From NCBI RefSeq assembly GCF_963678975.1, contig NC_089272.1, positions 4,646,359 to 4,710,358 of the forward strand: DNA of 64,000 nucleotides, written 5' to 3'. Below are positions 1 to 9,739 of this stretch, piece by piece. Every line of letters starts with the position of its first letter. The first letter of the stretch is position 1. Under the pieces are notes generated by a model. The model was given only the letters and a program-made list of their open reading frames with translations, was not told where the DNA came from and ran no database searches. The position numbers and the translations under genes are program-made. Source of the DNA: Dysidea avara. Its lineage: Eukaryota > Porifera > Demospongiae > Dictyoceratida > Dysideidae.

Positions 1-2432
1 AGAGAATAGTCACCATCAGGGATACTACTCCAGTGAGGTTCTACATAGGATAAGGGCAGCTGCTCTGTGCTACTGCTCGATGACTCTGTAACATACACAA
101 TGATAACAATACTACAGGAGTATGTGTTAGTATGTATATAGAGCAATAAACAGGTCACATGGTGAAAGTCTCATTAGCATTACTGCATCTACCAGAGGAG
201 AGCTGGTGTGACTTAGGTGATGTATTTGTTAGTGATCCCCACAATGATACAACACACTAGAAATTACTGCCTCTAACAGTACATGTGAACATTTTATTAT
301 ACGTGTGTGCGCTTGTAGCATATACAATATCATCTTTTAAAATCCTACATGACAAGCCATTGCTGTGATGCCATGAAGTGCAATCTAACTATCTATTTAG
401 GACCGTAACACTTGGATCATCCTAGTTATCAATAATGAGGGGTCAGTAACAAGCTTACAATCCTGTAGGCCGATTCTGAAAAATTCCTGAAATAATTCCA
501 GGAATATACAGATATTCTGTGGTGTTTTAAATGTAATTTTCCGTTTCTATGGACATTTTGAAGGTAGCCAGTCTTTAAATCTTACCAAAAAGCCTAGGAA
601 ATCTCCATGAAATTTTCCAGACATCTTGAAATCTTCGCTAATAATCTAGTAGGTAATATTGGTGGGGTCAATAACAAACTTAACAAACAAACAAACAAAC
701 AAACAAACTTTTAACAAACTTAACAAACTTAAATAAACAAACTTTTAACAAACTTCTGGTATAACTGGCTTGTCATCAAACAATAGAAATTGATGGGAAA
801 CAATTCATGTTTGAATTGTATTACTGTCACCCAGTGCATGTATGACACTAGTCTGGCGCGGCCGCCCCTTCGCAAATAGGAAGGGTCTGGAGACTCTAGC
901 ATAGTGTACTTGTGCGAATGGAATGTAATTAGTGGGAGAGATGTGGTTTTCCGTAATTAGATTGCACCATTATCGTTAGTCATTGCGGTACTCATATCCA
1001 GTGGAATGCTGTTTCTAACTTACAAAGACTACTTAACGTACTCTTTGTACTTTTTTAATATGCCATCCTTATTCCTTCACGATAAGTTGTTCTAATGGAC
1101 GATATCCGCAATGACATTTTCTGACGTCACAAAACAAAATGGCCGTGCTAGTGTGGGGACTTTGTACAGGGAGGTATTGGGCGAGATAGTGTTTCCCTAT
1201 GATAGCGTTTACAGTATTCGAAATGAATGTTGTCTGTAGTTTTCTACACTTGGAACCACGAGATAATAAATGTAAGAAGTAGTACATGTACCATGACGAT
1301 GCAAAACGCATTGCAACAAGGAAAGCAGACCAAAAATTTTAAATTCCGATACAACTAGGCTTATTTGTATTGCATTATATGCTATATGTCTCACCTTCGC
1401 CTTTTTTCTGTGCTAAAGTCTCTGAAGCCCCCACACTAACACGGCCATTTTTTCAATTATGACATCAAATTGCGGATATCGTCCATTGGACAAGACTCAA
1501 GGCAAGTAAAACAGAAGCCATAGTTTGCCGCCTATCAAGTTAGCCAAAACAGATGTCCACGTCACTAAATGAGCAGGCAAGCGATTTGATTGGACGCACC
1601 AGCTTTCGGTAAGTTTGCACAAGTACACAATGCTAGAGTCCACAGACCCTTCCTATTTGTGAAGGGGCGGCTGCACCAGACTAATATGACACTCCTACAC
1701 TAGTATAATGCACCTATCAATGTAATGCCCGACTACCACTAATACAGGCTGAGGGTGGGGAAAGGTTGGGGATGGTGGGGGAATTGATTGCTAAATTTCT
1801 CCGACATAGTGGGGATTTGTCTTCACTAAAGAAATTCACTCAGGCAGCAAAGGTGTGTGCTTTCAGTTTAGGAAGGAGTGTCTCGCGTGCTAACTATTAT
1901 GTTCATACTAGAATCTACTCGAACTAACTCATCACTAGACCAACACCACATGACCATACAAAACCCCTCCTAGCCCCAGTATTCCCGGGGTTTGCAGATC
2001 GAGACTTGGTCGGGGTTTGCATCGCCAGTATTTCCCCAGTGGGTGGGGAATTGTAATTTTCAGGAATGCAAATCCCCATCTTAGCCCGTATTAGTGGTAG
2101 TCGGGGATTACATTGATAGCTACATAAAGATAACTATTTGAAGTAGTTTTGATAAATCTACAGCAAATACTAGCAGGAGTCCAGGACTTATTTGAAATCC
2201 AAAACATCACAAACCGGTACACATGATCAATATTCTAGTATAACACTGAGGTCTAGTCGTTCATACCTTCACGAATGGCTTTCGGTTTGGTCTGTTCTTG
2301 CTGGCTAGAATCCTCTGGCACTTTCTGCGACTCGCTTTCCTGTTCTTTCGCCTCGACATATTCGTCACTAGGAGCAAGTTTAGCTCTGCCAACTGGTAGA
2401 GATGGTACTTTAAACCCTTCCTTATCACTCAT
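1..2432 (-). CDS. Probable kanadaptin (SLC4A1AP-like), 5' end only: exons 1 and 2
   Basis: Exon 1 runs from an ATG at 2432 down to 2267 and reads MSDKEGFKVPSLPVGRAKLA, then a Glu/Ser/Gln-rich stretch ending KPKAIRE. It stops at a GTATGA donor. Exon 2 begins at 85 after a TATGTTACAG acceptor and runs off the window. The junction keeps frame (G|AG) and exon 2 reads SSSSSTEQLPLSYVEPHW, then SSIPDGDYSL. The pattern Y-x-E-P-x-W ... Y-S-L resembles the segment just before the FHA domain of kanadaptin, an FHA-domain protein reported to bind the band 3 anion exchanger and also found in the nucleus. The FHA domain itself would lie beyond base 1, so the name is an inference from a short motif. Read without splicing, exon 1 hits a stop three codons past the donor. 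Intron 1 (86-2266) holds two DNA transposons. Confidence 0.58.
666..750. repeat. Low-complexity (CAAA)n / AACAAACTT repeat
   Basis: A short CAAA run followed by repeated AACAAACTT words, inside intron 1 of the kanadaptin-like gene. Bases 86-665 and 751-848 show nothing else I can support. Confidence 0.8.
849..1684. mobile_element. Foldback DNA transposon with 8-bp TSD (hAT/P/Mutator-like size class)
   Basis: The ends match for about 65 bases in inverted orientation: left TAGTCTGGCGCGGCCGCCCC, right (reverse complement) TTAGTCTGGTGCAGCCGCCC. Both continue into CTTC(G/A)CAAATAGGAAGGGTC. The flanks TATGACAC at 841-848 and 1685-1692 are an exact 8-bp target-site duplication. A second inner inverted pair (about 1085-1155 against 1425-1490, both containing GGACGATATCCGCAAT or its mirror) makes it a long foldback. 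No transposase ORF is visible, so it is non-autonomous. The superfamily is inferred only from the 8-bp TSD. Confidence 0.8.
1709..2124. mobile_element. PIF/Harbinger-like MITE, copy 1 of 3 (TAA TSD)
   Basis: Starts TGCACCTATCAATGTAATGC and ends with the mirror (..GGATTACATTGATAGCTACA). TAA lies on both sides (1706-1708 and 2125-2127). Inner sequence is G/C-rich and self-complementary (CCCCGACTACCACTAATAC at the ends; CATAGTGGGGATTTGTCTTC inside). Two relatives sit at 59455-59912 and 60391-60763. A 3-bp TWA duplication is typical of PIF/Harbinger elements, so the class is inferred. There is no coding capacity. Confidence 0.8.
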
Positions 2433-3802
2433 TTTGAATTTAGGGTGCGCGTTTTATAAATTTATAAATGTAATTATTGATTAGGCGCTTATCAGTGTTA
2501 GGAAGATTTTCAGATACATCGCTGAGTTGATTGCCGGATCCTCAGAGACGGGTTCTCGTATCTTCTGACTTTCAAAGTCGAAAGCTGAACTTTTAAGCGG
2601 ATTCTTTTATAATACAAATCAATTTTTATTTTATTTTTTTAATTTAAACTCAATCCCACAATGGTAATCGTACACGAACACATTAAACAGATACAAAATA
2701 AAATAAACAGATGCGTCAAGCTGAACCTCTGCCAGGCGCAGTTCAGCAGAGGTAGTGGGGCGCTCCAATTAATAGTGGCTTGTCAGGGAATTCCCAGGGG
2801 GAATTCCCAGGGGAAATTCGCGAAAAGGTCACCAGTGATTCTTATTGTGGTTGCCCTTTACCTATTAACGGTGTATAGAGTCGTCCGTGTCGTGACACTG
2901 AATTGCATGACAGGTACTGGCCAGATCAGAGTTAATCAATCAGGTGGAAAGTAGCTAGTATAGCTACCTAACTTAGTTACATGCACAACTGATCCTGAGC
3001 AGTTTATAGTTTGACACAAAAGAAGCTGTAGCTATAAGGAGCCCAAAAGTGGCTTGTACTACTTACTGTCCAAATGATGACATGTAGAGGGTGCTTGTAC
3101 TGAGGTGACAATTGCATCACTGAAGAACCCCACTGTGTGTCTTGGTAATCTGTACTGACCTGTGCTGCCATGATTACCACACTGTACGTGATGATCATGA
3201 GTCACACAAGCATTTGTAACTTCCTCCTATTATCACTTGCTATGTAGCATTTTGAATTTTACCTTTTCCACAGTTTGAATGATTTACTAAGTGACTCGAA
3301 ACTGAAGAAGAAGCAAACTTGTGAAGCTTGTAGCTAAATTGCAGAAGAAGCGGCCTCATGGTAAACCCGTTATGCATTTATACACAACTGTGTTATGGGC
3401 TGCAACAGGGCTGTATGGGTAACATAGATATTTGATGCAGTTCTGTGCTCTCACTCCCAACTTAATTAAAGATACTTGTATCAACTGAAAAGTTGTGCAA
3501 TAATTATATTATGGCACAATACTGGCAATCACACTGAAAATGATATGCGTATTGTGAAAGGGACTTGCAGTTGATAAACAGGTGTACAGTAAGCTACAAC
3601 ACCACAATGTTGTAGCCTACTGTAGTTACATGTGTTGTTATTATGCCCTCATATAAAGAAAGTGTTTCACCCTATATTGTTTATAGCAAAATACATGCTA
3701 CTCTCAAGTATACATATCTATGTATGTACATGTACAAATGTGTACACAGAAAAAAAGGACAGATCACAAAATACACACAAGAAGTTCGAAAGTACTAATT
3801 GC
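2433..3802. other. Intergenic region between two minus-strand genes
   Basis: This holds the putative promoter and 5' UTR of the kanadaptin-like gene and the 3' flank of the TRAF gene. There is a duplicated GGGAATTCCCAGG motif at about 2789-2816 and a small hairpin at 3584-3624 with 17-base arms (TACAGTAAGCTACAACA and its near mirror). A 97-codon plus-strand ORF at 2661-2954 has no recognisable domain and I do not call it. From about 3660 the sequence is duplicated at 39245 onward. Confidence 0.6.
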
Positions 3803-5224
3803 CTACACTCTTTCACGGCTGAATGAGATGTGTATGTAAACTGTATCATCTTTCAGGTAATAACGCGAAGCAGTTATCCTGCGGAGGTCTTCTTGAGTTA
3901 TGAAGTGTCGCTTGCCCCAAGCAGTGACTCTCTCATCAGTTGGACCAGTCTTCCCGCCAATATGATGTGGAGTTGACTTGTCAAACACAACATAGTCAAC
4001 ATGGTGGTTACTATCCATACACTGATTCATCAAGCTCATTGTGAATTTGCCTTGTACAGGCCATGCCAGATTCTGATCATTTGGGCCATCCTGGATGCAA
4101 ATACCCATTGAAAAATGAGTGCCTGCACATTCAGCAAAACCATCTGCATACACCTTAAGCTGTGCCTTATATCCGTTATGGTGGGACCAAAATGGCTCGC
4201 TGTACCACATTTCTTTGCCACGTCGCTTGTTCTCAAAATCTGTTATTCGTATGATAATGGGAGCCTGAAGACATTTAGTAGCTGACTGCATACCACGGCA
4301 ACACAGCCACACCTGCCAGTGCTGTATGCTAAGATTCTTATCCTTTTGATTCTTATTTCCTGCCAACATCTCAACCATGGAGGCAACTTGAAGAAGCATG
4401 TCTGTGACAACACCTTGGGCAGAGACTAGCTGGTTAGTGGTATCTGTGATCTGTCGTTTGGTGTCAGTAACTTCACCCTCTGTACTCACAACACTGGCTG
4501 TAACAAGATGAAGATGTTGTGTAGTGTAATCCTCGCAGTGTTGACTCATGTCCTTGCGGTATACTTTCACTTTACACCCAACATTCTGATACTCACAGGG
4601 AATCAATTGCAGAGGACACTCCTCCAAGTGATTAGACATTTCTTCACGAGTAACACTGTCTATTTCACAGTTGTTTGGACAAGCTAAAGGTGCCTTAAGG
4701 CATTGCTCTACATGAGCCCCTTGAATGAAGCCTTTCTCCTTACGTAAGCTGCAATACTGACAGGTTGACATTTGTGGAGTGAGTGGACAGTTGTTGCGAT
4801 AATGCTCCTGGAGGTTACCCCTAAGAACCTTCTCCTTACACTGGCACATGACAGGTTCAAACTGGCAGCCATCGTTGCTGCTTATGTGATCTTTTATTTC
4901 AGGGATTTTCCCTCTCCAGCCACACCCCTTTGCCCTGTTAGGGCAAAACACTTGTAAACTTTGTGTCTCGACTCTAGCTTGCTTATTTCGATCAGTTATA
5001 AAGTGATAATCAGAGCAAACTGGACACGTGATCACCTTGGTCGCGTTCTTGGTATGACTGTTGAGGCAGCTCGCACAAAAGTTGTATCTACAGCATTGGC
5101 TAAGGTGCGGATCACGGGCGGGAAGTTGACACAGCTTGCACACCAAAGGCTCTGGCGGTGGTTGCACGAACTGGAGTAGGTAACCGCCCACTTTCACACT
5201 GGCGGCTGTGTTCTCTCCAGCCAT
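3803..5224 (-). CDS. TRAF-like protein: RING + TRAF-type zinc fingers + MATH domain
   Basis: An intact single-exon ORF of 473 codons. The RING-type finger lies at about residues 29-70 (C29-x2-C32, a CC pair at 44-45, C50-x2-C53, C67-P-V-C70). TRAF-type zinc fingers fill about 94-230 with repeated Cys/His pairs (CPNRAKGCGW, CEYQNVGCKVKV). A Thr/Val-rich linker at about 240-290 may form a coiled coil. The MATH/TRAF-C domain spans about 325-470, with a typical WYSEPFW ... GYKAQLKVYADG core. TRAF proteins are cytoplasmic adaptors and ubiquitin ligases linking receptors to NF-kB and JNK signalling. Length and domain order fit TRAF3/4/6-type members. The ATG at 5224 starts MAGENTAASV, just before the conserved FVQPPPEPLVCKLC. 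The gene lies in a block duplicated at 39384-40782, where the copy is damaged. Confidence 0.9.
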   Translation of the reverse strand: MAGENTAASVKVGGYLLQFVQPPPEPLVCKLCQLPARDPHLSQCCRYNFCASCLNSHTKNATKVITCPVCSDYHFITDRNKQARVETQSLQVFCPNRAKGCGWRGKIPEIKDHISSNDGCQFEPVMCQCKEKVLRGNLQEHYRNNCPLTPQMSTCQYCSLRKEKGFIQGAHVEQCLKAPLACPNNCEIDSVTREEMSNHLEECPLQLIPCEYQNVGCKVKVYRKDMSQHCEDYTTQHLHLVTASVVSTEGEVTDTKRQITDTTNQLVSAQGVVTDMLLQVASMVEMLAGNKNQKDKNLSIQHWQVWLCCRGMQSATKCLQAPIIIRITDFENKRRGKEMWYSEPFWSHHNGYKAQLKVYADGFAECAGTHFSMGICIQDGPNDQNLAWPVQGKFTMSLMNQCMDSNHHVDYVVFDKSTPHHIGGKTGPTDERVTAWGKRHFITQEDLRRITASRYYLKDDTVYIHISFSRERV

Positions 5225-6530
5225 TCCACCTACGCATGTACAAATAGCATTCGATAACGTGAATTATATGAATAAAAAGACGACTTTGGTTATACCTGTT
5301 TTCACGAACGTTTTAAAGATTGCTCTCGCGTGCCAACGTAAATTTCTCAATGAATTCTATTTCTATTTCTGGGTGTTTAGCGCAGGAGCTTATAATTATA
5401 TAATTCAACAGAGATAATTCAAGGTGTGTTTCAGTTTAAAGTTTATCATGGCTGTCTGTGGTATCGTGATGGTTTTTATATAGGGAGCCTGGAAATTTCC
5501 CAAGATGGGGAGGAGCTGTTGGTGCAGTATACGGTTTGAGTTGCCACTACCTTCAGGTAGCTATTTGTTGGAAGAAAATAGGCTTGCTAGCCAATTCTAG
5601 AAGCGTTAATTTTGGCCTATTTTTAGCCAGAAAATCTTTTTAATAAAAAATTCTTTTCGAAACTTACAAAACAAATGTGGCATCCTTATATCTAAGCCTT
5701 GCATGCAACATAGCTCAGTAGCATGCAGGGAAAACTATTAACTAGATAGCTATGGGTATCAGTGTTGGATTTATTGTTGTATGAATAGCTATAGGTGAGG
5801 AAATCTGCTATTAAAATGTGCTAGCTAGCTAGTAGGGTAAGGGGGGAATTTGCTAGCAAAGCTAGAAAGTCCATTTAGTTAGTAAAGTTAAGACGTTTGC
5901 TATCAGTAAGATTGGAAATTTGCTTGTAGCTAGCTAGAATCAGGGAGTTAGCTATGTTAGAGTTAGCTAGTAGGGTTACTGGTTTGGTTCTGATATAAAG
6001 TCCCCTGTAAACTGAAAGTGCCTCTGTATAAATATATAAAAGCCAATAATGGAAATTTTGACCCATAGCACAATCAAAAGTTCTGGCTATGGCTTAAGTA
6101 TATTTGTACATACGTTTCCAAAATTGGCAAGGTTTAAACATATACACATTAGAGCCAATGACTCTCAGTAATATATAGGATGCCACATTAATTTGGCTAT
6201 ACTAATGTGTAAGAGTTGTTAATAACTCAGTGGAAATCCTCAACTGTAGGTTTCCAATTTCCAATGATTTTTGCCTACCTCAGTAAAGGTTCAACCAGCT
6301 ATGGTAAACTTGTGATTCTATAAACTGCCAAAAATGACGACTATATAATGCACATTGAAAGTAGCCAAACATGGCTCCAAAACTGAATGCCTTACTGAAG
6401 TAAGTGTGTACAGCTTATAGCAAATTAGTGAAATACTTGATTTTCCACATGATAAAAACATAGAGGAAGCTATACATATGATATGTATATATGAAACAGC
6501 CGTGTGCACATGTATGTTCAAATGCGCATG
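5225..6530. other. TRAF 5' flank, left member of a segmental duplication
   Basis: No gene recognised. About 5225-6260 has a diverged counterpart at 40783-42100 (shared words such as TTTATATAGGGAGCCTG, TCCAAAATTGG, GATGCCAC). It is AT-rich, with many TAGCTAGCTAG runs. Confidence 0.6.
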
Positions 6531-6531
6531 C

Positions 6532-6610
<79 letters not shown>
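6531..6610. repeat. (CA)n microsatellite, left flank of an hAT-like element
   Basis: About 40 CA units. It is matched by a similar tract directly beyond the far end of the element at 8309. His-Thr or Val-Cys ORFs through it are artefacts of the repeat. Confidence 0.95.
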
Positions 6611-6611
<1 letters not shown>

Positions 6612-8306
6612 GGGCGGATTTAGGAGGAGTGCTTGGGGTGCTGAAGCACCCCCCCTCCAAAAGTTTACAATCAGTAAGCTAGGTAGCTTCTAGAAGCTGT
6701 AGTACAGGTGCAGTTACATTTTATACACATGTATGGGTAATGAAAAGATGGAAAGAGCAAGTGGAATAGCTAATCTTATCCAAGAATTACTAAGAGGGGT
6801 TCAAAATTGTACTTTTGGAGTAAGTCTTACCTTAGAAATTGCTAAACCCGAAATACTCTAATAGAACAGTCAGCTACTCTAATAGAACATCCATCATTAA
6901 AACTATAATTTTCAAGAAGTTACCAGAGTGTAAGCTGAAATTAAACCTATTCTTCTACACCTGTGCACTGCTACCCTCACCATCACAAACATCCTACCAT
7001 ATACCAATCACTTTAGGTAAAAGATTTATACCTTTAATGTGCTATAAATTGTATTAAACATCACTAATTGAAAATCTGTTGTGAATAACCTTTTCTGTCA
7101 AATAGTTTAAGTTTTTTATACTCTGCTACAAACTTGATTTTCTTGGGTTGAAATGCTTCTCTTGCAAGTAAAACAATAGTCTTAGCTTTTATAAAGTTCA
7201 CAAGGCTGCAACATCTGAGAGCTGTTCGTTTTTGTTTCCCTTACTTGATCAAATCCCATGCTACATTTATATAAATCTAGCAGCTTTGGAGTTTGCACTA
7301 TCAAATCCCTTGAAGCTCAACTGATACTGCAGCATTTATGTTGTCATGATCATTGTGTGCAAAAAGGGGTTAGTTGTGGCCAAAAACTAGTTGTATCTGT
7401 AGATTAGTTGAAAAACAATTATAATGATGGATGGATCCATCATTTTAAAAGTTAGATTGAAATAGCAACCTGCACTTCAGAACAGTGGCTACATATGAAG
7501 TAGATCCAATCCTGTGTTTTAAATATTCTTACATTCAATTACCTATACACTCTTTATTCTCTTTGACAAGCCACTATTATACATTTTCTTAAAATCCAAT
7601 AACAAGAAACAGTGTATAGTTCTATTTTTTAATTAAAACTACTTCCAACTGAACTCATTCAAATTAAAATTACTTCCGACTGAACTCATTTATCTTGTAC
7701 ATGGTTAAAAATAGCTATAGATTCAATCTTGTGATAGCCATTTTCCAGGGGTTCCGGGAGTATATATGCCACCAGATCTAGAGCCCCCCTAGCTGGAGAA
7801 TTATATACAGCTGAGTGCACATGCACTCTACACGCTGGTGAGTCAGTCTACCTGCCCTCTCCACTCCCACCTACCCTCTCTACTGTTTGGACAGCTAGTG
7901 TAGTTTGAGCCATGAGACTGTAAATTATGCTATACTTCAAAACACTAAATTTGATCATGTGCAGCTGATATCCATGTGTTTCCACTACTAGTTCTTTAAG
8001 ATGTTAGTCTAAGATTGAATTTTAGCTACATGGCTGCACCCTTTAGTTATATTGACAAGCTGTAGGAGAATAATGGTATCACATAAGCAAAGTGACATCA
8101 TTTTTTCATTCAAAATTACTACCAAATTCAATCTCAATAGGCCAAATTTGCAAAATTTTCCTGTGGGGGCATGCCCCCAGACCCCCCCTAGATAGAGCAT
8201 GGAGTGTGCTTCTCACTGATCTCACACTAGTTGTATCAACTTTCTTGCCACATATATAAATGTCCATGTTAGCACCCCCCCTTCTGAAATCCTAGATCCG
8301 CCCCTG
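6609..8306. mobile_element. hAT-like non-autonomous element inserted in a (CA)n tract
   Basis: The left end CAAGGGCGGATTTAGG and right end (reverse complement) CAGGGGCGGATCTAGG are imperfect inverted repeats. They resemble the CAGNGGCGGATCC ends seen elsewhere in this window. Both are followed inward by poly-C/poly-G and GCACCCCCC motifs. Inside, ACTCTAATAGAACAGTCA motifs shared with the other copies appear near 6855-6890. The flanks are CA repeats on both sides, so the TSD lies within the microsatellite. I see no transposase ORF. At about 1.7 kb it is far longer than the ~0.3 kb relatives and may hold nested insertions. Confidence 0.65.
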
Positions 8307-8307
8307 A

Positions 8308-8308
<1 letters not shown>

Positions 8309-8388
<80 letters not shown>
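8309..8388. repeat. (CA)n microsatellite, right flank of the hAT-like element
   Basis: About 40 CA units, mirroring the tract at 6531-6610. It is followed by a mixed CA-rich edge. Confidence 0.95.
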
Positions 8389-8390
<2 letters not shown>

Positions 8391-9301
8391 CACAGCACAC
8401 TAGACACATCCACAACACACAGATAGACAGACGCACATATATATCAACTCAGAACTCTAACCCCATGGCTACTTTGAACATCCCTCCAAACTATATCTTT
8501 CTATTACAACTTGGGTCCATGAAATGGTCTAGCAACTAAAAGTTCTCCATGTAGCATTTGCTTGAGCAAGCAGTTGTCACTCATCCTTGTTATATGACCC
8601 TAGTAGATGCTGCTGCTGCGAGAAACCCCTAAATCCCCCTAACACAAATGCAACAATTGTGAAACATTTCCAGAGTCCTTGTCTGATCAGTCCAAGTTTC
8701 ATTTCCATGCACGCACACACACACACACATGTTCACATATGCACACAAAAAACAATGCAAATATTATGCACTCACTCTGCAACTCATCGATAGTTGCTAT
8801 AATAAATAGCTAAGTGTATTATGACAGTTTTAAATAATGTTTTATTTCAGCAGCATGCAAATAATGCTAATTAGCTAGCCCAACTTTATTTTTCCGTCCT
8901 ACTCATATTAATTAATAACGTGACACTCTAAAAGAGTCAAAATGGGACATTCATGACAAATGCTCTGATATACAACAATCAGCTATTCTAATAGAGCAGT
9001 CTTTGAATATAGAGTATGCTGCAAAACAGATATATTTTTGAATTTACATAATCACTAGTAATGCAACTACATAGTTATAAGCACTTACAAGATGTGAACC
9101 TTAAAATTCAATATCAAATTGTTTCTGACTTCATACACACTAGAATTCCCATGCTTCACATACATGTTAGCATGAGTTCAGCTCAAATAAAGTAGTAAAT
9201 ATTTACAGGTATGAACTCTTGATCTATACTAATCAGTGAATTGCTAATTATAGTTGCAGTGTTTCTAGTATTCAACCTCCCTTCTCCCCACCCCCACCCC
9301 C

Positions 9302-9332
<31 letters not shown>

Positions 9333-9739
9333 ACATTCTTGGTACATTAATGTATACATCATGCAAACTGTAGCTAATCCATTCGCAAGCAGTTATAGCA
9401 CTTAGTGCATTCCTCTGATCACTAGTGGTCAGTGCAGGGTGACATACTTTATCACAAAAATAATGAAATACTCTACATCTACACCATTTATGTTAAAGTA
9501 CAATGAAACAAAGTATTGTACATTGCGTGCATTATTGTGCCAGTTTTTGTGTGCATGTATGCTGTATGCATAGAGTTAATGTGTATGCATAAATGTTTCA
9601 GTGTTGTTATGCTACAAAATGTGTGTCTCTCAACTCCTACAGGAAATAGGACATGACATTTGTGCAATATACAGTAAAATTCAACTGTTATCTCCATTCT
9701 TGCTTCAGCAACTGTTGTTGTGTTTCTCCTGCAGCCTAA
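8389..9739. other. Intergenic, with poly-C/(CA)n tract and the 3' flank of a duplicated gene block
   Basis: Bases 8710-8730 are a short CA run. At about 9286-9336 a C homopolymer passes into (CA)n. From about 9270 the sequence parallels 44640 onward (TTCAACCTCCC, TTAATGTATACATCA, CACTGATCA-like words), so it is the 3' flank of the duplicated membrane-protein gene. No coding region is supported. Confidence 0.6.

Noticed and set aside
2661-2954. 97-codon plus-strand ORF
   Set aside because: No domain, odd composition, and it lies in the promoter region of a minus-strand gene with a local GGGAATTCCC duplication.
4036-5417. Several ORFs overlapping the TRAF gene on either strand
   Set aside because: Shadow frames of the real gene; similar shadows exist over the second copy at 39617-40900.
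6318-6693. Long Val-Cys and His-Thr ORFs across (CA)n
   Set aside because: Translations of a dinucleotide repeat; same for 8222-8413, 19790-20301 and 31854-32724.
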